From NCBI GenBank assembly GCA_027574665.1, contig CM050651.1, positions 7,627,501 to 7,691,500 on the forward strand: a DNA stretch of 64,000 nt. Direction: 5' to 3'. The notes under the pieces were generated by a model. The model did not search any database, was not told where the DNA came from, and saw nothing but the letters and a program-made list of their open reading frames with translations. The translations under genes were made by a program, and so were the position numbers. Of this stretch, positions 26,885 to 39,600 are shown in pieces (positions within the stretch are counted from its first letter, which is position 1; each line of letters starts with the position of its first letter). This DNA is from Rhynochetos jubatus (taxonomy: Eukaryota > Chordata > Aves > Eurypygiformes > Rhynochetidae).

Positions 26885-28776
26885 ACCCAGTAGCTGCCAC
26901 TGCAACAACTGTACCTTCTGTGTCCTTTTCCTCTTCCCATCTCTTAGTCTGAATCAGAAGTACAGGCAGCTGCGGTATTTTATTTCCATTCCTCCACATC
27001 CCTTCAGATGATGCAATTCATGTCATCGTGTCAGTCCCCTCCGGTTTCTTGGATTGACATCTTTTGCAGCCATCCATACTTCGTAAGTTGGAACTGCTCC
27101 CCTCGTCTTCTCATCAGGCTCATGTCCAGCCATCATAACAAAAGGCAGGTGATCTGCGTGTCAGTATTTTACCTTGTTCAGCCTCCCTTGTTCCCTCTAA
27201 CTCCAAATTTCTCCAGAATAAGAAGCTGAATACAAGCCATCATTTTTCAGCTCTGCCTGTGAGCCTCTAAACCTGTGCTGGTTTATACGTGAGAGGAATT
27301 TGTGAAAACTTCTTTGAAAAACAAAAGTGTCAGCTTTTTTGCATCCAAATAATTGAAACAGATTATACTGGTTTTTCTTGCAATGCGTAGTTACTGTAAT
27401 TAGCTGGCAAATTTTGAAATATTACAATGTTGAGAAAATAGACTAGTCTTATTGAAATGCCTACAGCTGAATAGCCACAGGATCTCTTACTCTGTATATG
27501 TATGACTCCTTCCTGTCTCATGTTGTGTTTTTCCTTTAGACCAATAATTCTGCTATTTACACCCACTGTATTTCCTGAATGTGTAAAGTCTTTTTCCTAT
27601 CCTTGCCATGGCGCCTTTACCAAACTGATTTTACATTTACTGCATTCATTTCTAAGTACTTCTCATTCACTTTAAAATACTTTTGGTTTTGCTGATGTCA
27701 CCAGCCGGGCTCATCAGTCGGCTGTCAGGCCAGAGGGCAGCAAAATGCAGTCATACAGTTTGCTCGTTCTTGGCGGTATTTCAGAACCACTGGCTGGATA
27801 AAATTGTGTATTATTTCAGACATGTCCCAGGTTATTCGATACAGCTGATGCAAAGCCACAAAGTAAAAATCTCTAGTGACTTAAAAAGGTTTGGAGGTGA
27901 TCTAACAAGACCTCGAGGTTTTTCTCTTACTGTATTGCCAGGAACGAAGCTCAGAGATAGCCTGTTTTGTCAGTAGTCTTTCTAGAACATCCCTTCAAGG
28001 ACAGCTTTCTGGGCAGATTCAGGGGCCTTTGCTCGTGCTGTATCGCTAGTTCTGAAGGTGCTGATGAAAATGATGGAAGATGAACCAGACATAAGACTGC
28101 TGAGCATTTTGTGCTGGCCATCCAGACAGTGGTTTTGCTTGATACCGCAGTTACACATTTACATTCTCTGTGCTGGCGGGGGGACAGGACCAAATGACTC
28201 ACGCAGCAGAGAGGAGAGTTCAACCTGGCAAAGCGTAAGGAGCCGTGTCTGAAAAATGCTGATGTGGCATTTTATGCCATTTATGCTCTTAATTCTTAAT
28301 TTCATGCTTTCACACTTTTTTGTTTCTGGAGCTGGAGAGGAGTATCCAGTGATCTTGGGACAATATTTTCTTTATGCAAATTTCCTTCTGTGCAGAATAT
28401 TAATCTCTGCCATTGGCACTGACAGACAAGAGTTAAAGTTTCATTTTAATTATAAAGCTCTGACAGGGCATATATAATACTCTGCTGTATTTATAAGGTA
28501 ATTGTATTTATTCTTAATGACATTTACTTGAAAAGCTGAAAACTCCCTGTATGCTAGTTACTTCCATGTTGTCTGCTTAGGAAACTGTGTGTAGGAGCAG
28601 TTAGCTTTCTTCAGAAGACGTTGTAGTAATAGCAATTTTGTGCAAGTTTGTTTCACCTTATTGGATTTCATCTTGAAAGTAGTGTTTGTTGTTGCCTTAA
28701 AATAAATGTAATTATTTGTTACGATAACCAAAATGGATCCCCTACAAACAGTAGCTGCCAGCTGGTACTGGTTTTT
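26885..28776. other. unique sequence, no supported gene
   Basis: Frames at 27008-27229, 27683-27976 (plus) and 27951-28223 (minus) are open but unrecognised and overlap frames on the opposite strand. No repeats were recognised. Confidence 0.6.
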
Positions 28777-28846
28777 AAAACTCTTATAAACTCTTATAAA
28801 TTAAAATAGCTATAAACTCTTATAAATTAAAATTCCTATAAATTGA
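28777..28846. repeat. short AT-rich tandem repeat
   Basis: A block of about 21-23 bases built on CTCTTATAAATTAAAAT is repeated imperfectly about three times, with the sub-unit AAACTCTTAT doubled at the left end. It looks like a small decaying minisatellite. Confidence 0.75.
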
Positions 28847-31800
28847 GATTTCCAATTATTTTGGCAAAAGCCCAGGAGAGTCTTATTTTTGTTATATGCT
28901 ACTCGGTTTGCGGGAATTCAAATGGATGCATTCCATCTCCCGTAAAAGTTATATTATGCCGCAGGTGTACAGCACACACAACCAATAAAAGAAAAATCAG
29001 AGCTTCACAGGTTTCAGCCATTGTCCAGTTTTCATAGCTTACAGCGTTGGCAGGGAGTGTATGTTCTAAACCAGCGTTGGGCAAGATATCCCTTTCACTG
29101 GTATAGGAAGAAGTGACCAGTTTTAGCTGAGGAGCACAGAATATCCTTTCTCCCATTGCCTGTCTTCCCGCTCCTTTCCCTCCTGCCCCATGGGAGGGAG
29201 GGTCTCCATCACTGCGTTTGTGAGAGGATGGTGGGAGTCAGCCAGACACATCTCCAGCCACATCCCACGGAGGAATAAATCCCTCCAAGAAGCCATTACT
29301 GACCATCAGGCCCAGAATTACCTGAAAGGCTGAGACTGTGATTACAGCTAGCCTCACCCTAGGAAAGGTCTGAGCTCAATTTCTGTGGAAAATTACAGCT
29401 AGCTGAATACTTCCTAGCTCCTGAGTTAAGAGAGTGGAGAAGGGCTCTCCCCTTTTAGTTTGCTGTCTTGAGAGTGAGGACATTGCATTTGTGAATTTTG
29501 ATTTTCTGTACTCATTTCACCACTCCTCTCTCTTCTCAGTTTCCACACTGAATACGAAAAGAGATGCAGGCATTAGCTTTTGACAACTTTATAAAAATAA
29601 ATCAGCATATATTATTTACAAAATATTCGGTCAGAAACTAAACTAGCCAGAATTTTTAAAAGAAGTTTGACAGGGTGCTTAGATTTAGTATTTGCCTAAG
29701 TGCACAAAATTGGAATTAAAACTGCCTGCAAGTATGAAAGAAACTTATAACATTTATTTGACTGCCAAGTTAATACATATGCAATGTTTGCTTTTTCCAA
29801 ATTTCTTGTTTTCTTTAAGTTTCCATTTATTGCTTCATTAACATGATCCACTTCCTATGAAATAATTCAGGTCAGGAATGCCCCAGCAAAGGCTTTTTAG
29901 GTATTTGCAGGGCTTTCCTTTTTAACGTATTTCATATTGTTCAGCAGATCAGGTGGGACAGAAGCGTGGCTCTTTACTCCAGGGAAATGTCACACAGGTA
30001 ACTTAAGCAGGGCTGCTCAGTATCAGAAGAGGGAAAGCATGGACTGTAAAAGGAGCTGCATTCTGGAAAAGTGCATTTCCATCCCCCTTCCCTGAAGACC
30101 CCAGGCCTCAGCACCAAGGAGGCATAGTCTGTGAGTCACAGGGAGCTGCAAGGGAATTTTCCTATTGAAAAAGTTCTCTAAGAAAAAGTGTCTCTCCATC
30201 TCAGTAGGGTGGAACCTGGGAACTGATAAGAGCAACAAGGGAAAAACAGCCTCCGGAAACTGGGGAGGAAAAGGGAAAGGAGGGGCAGGATTAGTGACTT
30301 TCAACCTCCTTCAAAAAACAGCATGTTGAGATTACATTGGACCAGGAAAAGAGAAATGCAGAAACCCCTTCTCCTGCACTTATCAGTGGGGTCAGTAAGG
30401 GATAGTGGATGACCCTATCCTGGATGGAGGCCTTTGGTATACCCCATGCCTGACACATAGAGCTGCTACCTGTCCTTCCCAGAGCCCTGCAGCAGCATCC
30501 TTGCCCAACCTGCAATTCTGGTGGTACCATCGGTACTGCATACTGCCCCAGCCAGGGTGCTGCGAGGGCAGCTTTTTTCTTTGGGTCAGGATGTTCAACG
30601 ATTTTCCTCCATATTCCTCCTGGTTTTAGATGACTGAGGAATAAGGGCATAGGTTCAAAGCCTGAAACAAATTTTTGACAGAGCTTCTGGCTGGTATTGA
30701 GTGCATGGTGTCCCCCAAGCCAAAAAGTAGCTTCCTAGGGCAAGCATGAAATAGGGAATACTGTTTAACAGCCCAAGGAAGGCAATGTGCACTTCCACAG
30801 TCTACAGTGTTCATCTTTCCTCTTTCATCAAAGTGCTGAGAACATTTGGAGTGGGCCAGATTGCAGGGTTTGGAGCCGAGGGTTATCTGACATGGAAAGT
30901 ACTTAACACAGTAGGGGACCTGTTGGCTAAAGAGGATGAGACACACCATTCAGATTCACAACTCTTGCAAGTTTTGAGAACTACATGGAAAACCACTGAA
31001 ATAGTGAACTTTGGAAATACATTTAAGCCAGTGCGTTTACCTGAAGCACTTAAGCGGTATTATGTATATTACTCTAAACCCAGTCTGGCCCAGCGTGTGT
31101 ATTAGTGAAACTCATATTGTCATTTCTTTCTTTCTTCTCCTTCCTGTTGCAAATCCGCACACAAGACCTTCCCTCCCTAGTCTGAATTTAGCACAGCAAT
31201 CTGATCATTGTTCAATCTGACAGGGACACAGAGCCAAATCTGACCTTGAATATTTGACAGAGGTCTTGTAAAATATAGGATTTACCAACAGCTGCAGTGA
31301 TTCTACAACAAATAAGTTAGTGTAGCAGAGGACTGGGACACAAGTTTGTTTAAACAAATCCAATAAAGTTATCATGGGAAACCAAAGGAAGTGGGTCACC
31401 AGTTTCCTGATAATATTTACGACAGTCCATAGATAAGAGAACTGGAAAGGAGGCCCCTCTTTCTTCCATAGTTTATCACATGGTTAATACAGAAAGACAA
31501 ATTGTTGTAGGATAAACTCTGATGTCATACATTAGCTTTGTCATTTAGACCATCTGTGCGAGAACATATATAACTGTGGAATTTGGGGCAAATACATGTT
31601 GTTTAAGATTCTGAAGGAAAGAAGGCAGAGAACGATAGATTTCTGTAATGCACAGATTCTGAAGGCAAAAGGGGACCTTTGAGCAAAGAGCTCTGTGTTC
31701 TAAGACCTAAGAAGTATTTAAATGTAGTTGCTCTGGCTCAGTTGCACAGAAGCATTGGGCAATTATCACTCACTGACTTCAGGGTCAAAACCCAAGAAAT

Positions 31801-34800
31801 AAGCTGGCCTGATGGCTCTGGGCTTTGAAATGCTGTTCTTTACTATGGCAAACCAGTAGTATGGATACCTTCAGCAGACATTAACTTTAAGGAGAAGTAG
31901 TAATGGTGCCAATAGCCAAATGAAACTAACATTAACAGTGGTGACTTTCTCCCTCCTTTCATATATGAACGTGTCAGGCCATGTGCAGAGGTGAGCTGCA
32001 TGCACATCCCGTTATACACTCCAGACCAGCTGGGAAATCTAGGAAACCTTAGAATAGTGTCTAAGCTCCTAAAAACACTCCCAGCAGCAAGTCCTTACTT
32101 CCCAAGTAGAAATGAGCCCTGTACTGGTAAGTGGATGGCTCTAATTCTTTCTGAGCCATCCATGGAAAGATGGCATGAACTGTGCACATATCTTAGTTTT
32201 GAATAGGTAAGTAGTCAATTGTAGTACTGCTTAACTTCAGTGGGTATGTCTTACAAGGACAACCTCAGAAGCTTCTAATGCAATGATAGTAAGGGTTAAT
32301 TAGGGGATAGAAATGTCCTGCTGAAATTTCATTTACCTGTTATGCTTTTGTGTTTCAATAATGCTAATTTAATTAACTGGGGTTAGTGAAAAAGCTAATA
32401 TGAGCAGTGCCCCTTGGTGAGAGTAACAGGTTTTGAACTGCAAGAACAATTTTTTTGTCTCCTCCACATTGTGGTCCCCATAGCATGCCCAGGTGGAGCA
32501 TGCTGAGGAGCTCTTCTGGTGGGTCTTCCCTTCCCACTCACAAATGCACCAGGTTAAGCAAGGTGGAAGCAATGCCCTTCTTTCACTGAGTTTGGAGGGA
32601 TTTTACAGTCCCACAGTCCTTACAGAGAAAGTATACCATAGACCAAGGCACCCAGCAATGGAGCAAAATTCCCCCCTTCCCCTCCCACCCCCAAAACCTC
32701 AGGCATTTCAGCCATCGCTAAGCTGGGTAATCAGCTTTAAAGAGACAGTGCCATGGTTCCCTTTCATGGGCCTCCACCTGAGCTGCATACCCCTTTCTTG
32801 GGAAACTGGCACCATTATTAGCAGTGAGGGTCCCCTCACTGACTCTTTAGATTTTCAGTTGATCCCTCTAATTTGTGCAAATTCCAGACCTATGGAGAGT
32901 GGCAGAGGCCTTTCCATGGAGAAGGGCTAAATAGTGAAAAAGTATGACATGAACCTTGCTGAGATTTCCTCTTTGTTAACCCCTGTCTGCTGTATTTTTC
33001 TACAAGTCTCCACATGGTTTTGATTTCAGATCTTCAAAATATATTTTATGTGCCTTCCCTGGCCTCCTTCACAAGACTTTGTTTTGCAAAACAGAAAATA
33101 TTTCCTGGGTTCATATCTTTGTCAGTAGCTTGAAATATGGACAGCCCTTTTTAAAAAGCCCACTGCTCACAGGAAGAGGAACCCCTTTCTTCTTATTTTC
33201 CACTACAGTTTGGGTCTTCTTGCTGCTTGTGGCCCAGAAAGTCTTACACTTTTGTCTGTACTAATTGTTTTCTGCATCATTATAGTTCTTCATTTAAACT
33301 TTCCACCAATGTTGAAGGTGTGACATAAGACTTGGTGCAGACCTGGTTAGTGGTGTCTGTCACACACCTCAGGGATGAGGAAGACCCACTCCCAGTGGAA
33401 AGCAAGCCTTCCTCTGGCTGCTAAAAACCTTCCGGCTGCAGAGCTGAGCAGCATGCACCCAGCCTTGCAGGAAATTTGCCTGACAGAGGAAAACTGTGTC
33501 ATAAAACTGGTTTTATTCCTCTCAGCCATCTCAGCCTTTGTGTGGTGGAGCAGGGAATGTAGTGGGAAACCAGAAATCGCCTAGGGCTGCTCCATACGAG
33601 CTATTCTTGGCTGTCAGAGATGTCCCTGAGGCTGCCCTTGGTTAGGCTGAGGCATAGAGTAATTCTTGAGTCATCAGGGGTTTAAGAAACAGCAATGTTT
33701 GTGTAAAGCCCGCCATTTCCCCTCTTGTTCCACACCAAAAGTAGCTGGGGTGGACCAGAAATAACAGTGCCCCTTTGGTTTTCAGTGTCTCGCCGTTAGA
33801 TCTCCAAGCAAGCAACCTCTAAGTCAGAGATCCCAAATTTATTGCTTTAGCGCTCGTTAGTGACAAGACATTTGGGGTAATTTTGTGGCTCCATTGCTAT
33901 GGTGAAGAAAGCCTGAAGGAGTCTATGGTAGCCTGAAAACTGCCTGCGGATGTGCTGCAGGGAGGAGAGGGGAAGCTAAGGTTTTGTTTGAAAGGGGGAA
34001 AAAAATGATGAAAGCAAACATGAGCCAAGACATAAAGTCTCATTTTGCTTCCATGTGCTAGTGCTTGAGCAGACTATTGTTCTGGACTCAGAGATTGGTT
34101 CTTAATTATGTTGAGCAGTGAATGGTTTGAATTACGGCCACATAGTTTGGTGAGCACAAGCCTGTTAAGAATTTTGGCTGGAGAGCAGCTGTGGGGCTGC
34201 TCTGAGATCACAGAAGGTGGCTGTTGCTGGAGGTGTTTTCAAGAGCTAGGAGGCGTGCACGCTGCCACCTGAAGTCCCATGCTTGAACACTTTATCTAAA
34301 TCTGCCCTTGTCTTTATTCTGCTATTTCAATCTAAAATAAAACATCTTGTATTTATTGTATCATCACATTTAGACACTACCATTTTGGAATCTCCTGTGG
34401 ACATCATCAGATCCAGATGTTTCCAAATGTCATCATCCATACACTGAAATGATTACAAATGGAGATATATTTCTGTAAGCTGTTGCTACTCAGTGAAGAT
34501 TGCCAGGCTCCACTGGCTTGGAGGAGACTTTTATTTTTAATGGGGTAGGGATGGCCCCAAGTTCAATACTGCAGATTTTTGAATTACACATATTGTTGCA
34601 TGAAGCACAAGTGGTTGCAGTTTCTGTTCACTCATAAATTTGGACTGATTTCCTAAGAGGTTACTAATTTTAACACGTGTAGGATGATTTTAATATTGGG
34701 ATTACACAATCGGATTACCTATGTCTATCTGTAAAAAGTGTGATGTGAGTTCAGTATGCACTCTGATCAAGGTATTAAAACCACAATGTATTTCCAAGGA

Positions 34801-36603
34801 AGAACTATTTCACATCACTCCCTTTGCCTAAATTGTCTGACAACTGCGCTAGTGTTTGTATGTACTGTACACAGCTCTGTATGGCTTGTGAATGAATACT
34901 ACTGCCCTCTACTGCAATGAATATCTAATTCCTGCTCAAAGTTGCATAGTCTGTTCTAAATGTGCATTAAATATTGGGACATGAGTTATACAGATGCCTA
35001 GACACAAGTAGATATAGCCAACAGTTCAGAAGTGGCAAGGGTTGATGATGACCTCTTTGGCATTGCTCTGGATGTCAAGGCAAGATAAGAGTTTCTACAA
35101 CAGGGACAAGAAAACCTGTACTATAACTTGCTGTTATTGTGCCCTAGCTAGTAAAGTGAGGCTAGATTCCAGATTTTTTCATCTGTTTACTGATTTGGAC
35201 TCAATAATAAGAAGTCAGGGATTCAAAATTCGTGGGTTTGGCCATCAGAATGATGAGTACCACAGTGCTAAAACTTTAAGTACTCTCTCTGTCCTGAAAA
35301 TGGCAGCTCTGCAGTAGGTATTGTAGCTTTCAGGTATAATTAACAAAGTTAGTTATACACTCAAGAGTAAGAGCCTTGAACCAGCATTCTGAATGGAATA
35401 TTACCTTTTGTGAACCTCAGGAACACCAGTAAGATGGTAGGAGAGCTCTTTCTTAAAGCTTTGTGCTATATGTATATTGCACTATGGGAAAGGACATATT
35501 TTTGCTAGGGAATTATAGTCCAGTAGCTTCACCTGGATGAACGTGTCTTTCTCTGTTGAAAAAAAAAAGGAAATTATTTCAGGAAATAGAACTGGGCTCT
35601 CTCTTAAATGATCAACTTACAACAAAGTACTACGAAGTTCACCTCACTATATTTCTTTCCTTTCTCTGGTAGATGATCTTGATTGGGTGAATGTAAAAAT
35701 TAGTACTTCCTAAGAAGATGAACAACATAGATTTGAGATCCCTCAAACTGTTAAGGAAACAGGAACTGTGTCTTTCAGGTACCAGGAAGTGCTTTGATGA
35801 TGAATGCATACACAGAATAACTAATGCCTGTTACTTCTCTGCTTGTATTTTAAAAGAAAGCACAGCTTTTTGTAAGGACGTGGGCCCTAATTCTTTTGGA
35901 GCACACTGGTCATCCTCTGCAAAAGCCCTCTGCATCAAGCCCTGCAAGGGAATTAACCCAGGAAAATTACATTGCTGGACTGATTATAGGCATGATCAAG
36001 GGGATCAAAGTTCAAAAAGGGGATGTACCCAGATGTAACTCCAGGTCTGAAAGGTACCTAGTGAAGTTTACATTCAGAAAGTAGGTGCTGGGAAAGCCAG
36101 ATGCAGCAGCTGAGAAGGTGTTCTCTGATTCTAGTACTGGTCTTATGTGCTGAATCCCATTTGGGTACTTTTCTTGGGCACAGTTCTTTCTGATTTTGTT
36201 AGTGTGTTAGAGTAGCTCATTGCACACAAGAATACAACAGGGGGTTATGATATTAACCTAGCTGTTGGTTTGGTGCTGTGACACCCAGCACCCTCCTGCC
36301 CAATCTGATGGTTACTTTAGCTAAAACACAATCTCTAGAAGCCTTCTAAAAAGCATCAATCTCATTATTTACAGAACTTTGCCTTACTGTAATGCAGAAT
36401 GAACAGCAGCATCCTGGCACAAACTTCTCTATGCTGACCCAGGAAAGAGTCGAGAGCCTGTCAGATGCAGATGCATAAACCTGGTTGTGTTGGATGTACA
36501 AAGCTGAAAACGACAGTTTACTGCTTGGATGTGGAAGTTCCAGAAAGTTGCATCCCTTCCCTGGCAGGTGGGTTTAGCACAAATCTAATGCCTATGTTTG
36601 ATT
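28847..36603. other. unique sequence, no supported gene
   Basis: This interval holds several of the longer frames (30291-30650 minus, 30785-31105 plus, 32493-32930 plus, 35718-36038 plus). None has a recognisable domain and several overlap open frames on the other strand. Local GC is higher around 30000-30650 and 32500-32900, which explains longer frames. A small hairpin with an 8-bp stem (AGAGCAGC with GCTGCTCT) lies near 34182-34203. Confidence 0.55.
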
Positions 36604-36681
36604 GAGTTTTGGTGGGTTTTTTGGTTGTGGGTTCTTTTTTGTTTGGTTTGGTGTTTTTTTTTTTTTTTTCTTTTTTTTTAA
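36604..36681. repeat. T/G-rich then poly-T low-complexity tract
   Basis: Words of GGTTTGG and GGGTTTTTT type pass into a long T run interrupted by a single C. Similar T/G-rich stretches occur at 231-274 and 60180-60218, and an A/C-rich mirror at 58862-58926. Each may be the tail of an old minus-oriented retroposed copy, but no body was recognised beside any of them. Confidence 0.8.
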
Positions 36682-39600
36682 TTCAATACTGGTTATATGC
36701 CATTAGCTAGTGATTAAGATGTCTTAAAACAAATAGCTGCAGATCATTAAAATACAATGCTGTATGTAGTAACTGAGTGCGTCTCATTTCCTTCTGCTCT
36801 GGAGTGATTAATGGGTATGTTCTTTACAGCTTCCAGCCTCCAAAACCAGAATCATACTTAGGGCTAAAAGACAGGGCTTTTTTATATAGAATGTCCTCAT
36901 TACAAAACCAGATTGAACAAAAGACAGAAAAATCTAATGTGCTACTGGGCACTCTTGTCATTTACGAGACATGAGGCCACTCGATACGCACATTGGAGGA
37001 GCAGACACGAGAGCATGACAAGGGACTGAGACTATGTGAAGACTGCACAAATGTCTCACAACCCACACTGCAAAAAATCACACTCAAAGCCTTTCTGAAT
37101 GAAGTATTGCACCCTTCTTCATTAAGTCATTTCTGTCTTTACTCAGATTTGTCATTAAGAGGTTACTAGATCCCCAAACCATATTGTAATGATCAGTTGG
37201 CTTTTTCATAGAATAAAGATTTAGAGATAATAAATAAACTTCACATGCACAGTGTATGAGTTCTTTGTAAATGAATGCTGCTCATTTCCCCAAAATTTTA
37301 AAAACTGAATTAAAAAAAAAAAAAGAGCAAGAGAAGGAAAGCTATCTGAGAAAATAATTGGAGAAGAGTTTGAGGTAGTAGGTTAGAGACCTGCCTATGC
37401 TTCATTGGAGACCTGCTTATACCTGAATTTACATATGTACAAAATAATATAAAATTTAGTAATGAAAAATAGAGACTGTAGGTTTAGAATGATGGAAACA
37501 AAATTATATTAGGTTAAATTTTGCAATTCCAAAAATTGTTCTTCAGTTTTATTTTATGGAATTGAAGTTTAATTTATTAGTCTGGCTAATGTTGATAATT
37601 TCAGTAATTCAACATTTGAAATTTTAAAAACGTCTGAATATTGAAAGTCAAACTACATCTGGATGAAGTTAGTAGATAGAATTTCTTTTTTTTTTTTTTT
37701 TTTTTAGTTAGCACATATTTTACACTGTCTCCAGTGTATGTTCTCCTTGAACTGATGATGAATCTATGGCAAACCTGTGCAACTTCAATAACTGAAAACT
37801 CAGCAATATGAGGGTCTGCCAGATTCCAAAAGCAACTGATCCTACTAAATTGGAAGAAATTGGTAATGTGGGGTAATTGATATCACAATTACACGTGCTG
37901 TAAAGATATTGTTTTCATGAATACTTACTGCCAGGTCAGCTACACTATGCTCTAGACACAGGGGACTCATCAAAGTATTCTTCATGAGAGGTCTTTGTGT
38001 TGTTATTGGACAAAGTATAAAAGCTCTTGGGGAGGAAAGATTGTTGATACTGAGAAAAATATTTCATTCAGCATCATATGTATGTATCATATAGTGCTGT
38101 GAGAAAAGAGTCTCTGTCCATATATTATTGAAGTAATACTATTAATAGTTCTGAAATTCATATGCAAGGATACTTCCAATTAGGAGGATAAGAAATATCC
38201 CTTGATGAATTAGCGTTGAAGTAAACAAGAACAAGAGGTTTTCTGTTTCCTGTATAACTGATTAAGTGATCTGCTAATTCTTAACTAGAGTCTGTCGGAG
38301 AGGATTCCTCGTGTGACAAAATGAAATTACCCCTCGTCTCTTTGCTGGAGACTTGATTTCTCCCAATTTGCCTTAGGTAGCAATGAAGGAAAAGAAAAAA
38401 GTTAGACGAATCTCTGTAAACACTCTAGCTTAAAGACTCAAGCTGAAACTTGACATCGGTTTTCTGTTAATCCAGCACATGATTTATTTACTGTAAACAA
38501 TTTTGAAGCATATGAAATGGTTTCCAGAGGACTGAACATGAGTTTTCTGGACAAATTGAAAAATCATTTTGTAATGAAAGACCTGTGGATTGAAATTGTT
38601 AAAAGAGATTTTGTTTCCAATTTAGGTATCTGGCTTGACAGGACCAGTTGGCCGCCTTCTCAATCCATTCCAGAATCATGAACCACTGAGCATATACACA
38701 TTAATCAAGGCTTATGTGTTTAGTGGCTCCTAAGACCATAAAAGGAACGTTTCTTTCCTTTTTGGATACTAAAGTACAAGAAGCTGTCAAAGGATGGTTT
38801 CCTCTCACCAGCCAACAGCTTTCTGTGTTCGGGTAATAACGATGGTGAATTGGGTGTGGCAAGCTTGATAGCACCATCTGTCTCTATACAGGTTAGGTGT
38901 CTACAGAGACATGACATGTTCGTTCATCATATTGTTTTCAAAGAAAGCATACAGAACAGAAATGAAAGCTGTAGAATTCGGCAGGTGATTAAGGAAGAGA
39001 AAGTTCAAATATCTTTGATCCCTGCTTTCCTTGAAAGTTCATCTGCACAAACGACATAAAGGATGTTCTAAAAAAAGGCAGGTATAACTTTCTTTACAAT
39101 TACATACCCACGTTGTGTAACTGGAGAGTAATAACTTGAACCAGTGAGCTAAATGACTAAATCAAGGAAATGAAGATGGACATTTTGAAAATGATCCACT
39201 CAGTGACAACTAGATTAGGACTGAGACATCACTTCCTGTGGCACTAAAACTCATAGTAAAAGCCTTTTTCCACTAAATATTAGGATTGCGGTCAGGAAAA
39301 TGTTGATTGTAAACATTGCTTGTCAGAGAGTGAAACATTCATTCTTAGTCCGTGCTGATGAAAGTAAGTTAAAGCAATTTAGAGTTTATTATGAGGGTTT
39401 TGGTTTTAGTAAAAAGAAAATATCTTAATCAAATAAGACTTATTTTTTTAAGAAGTATAGAGGTCTGACAGTCAATCTAAATACCCATTGTAAGAAGGCA
39501 GCCATGGTGCTTTCTGAAACAGTTGAAATTTTAACATCTCTTCTGTTGATATGATAGTTTCCTTTCTACATATCTGTAGTATTATAGTTGAACTGTTGCC

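Noticed and set aside
30785-31105. Plus-strand ATG frame of 106 codons with protein-like composition
   Set aside because: No family recognised and no other gene signal; length is within what chance gives in 64 kb.
32493-32930. Plus-strand frame of 145 codons
   Set aside because: It begins at GTG rather than ATG, has no recognisable domain, and lies in a locally GC-richer stretch with an open frame on the other strand.
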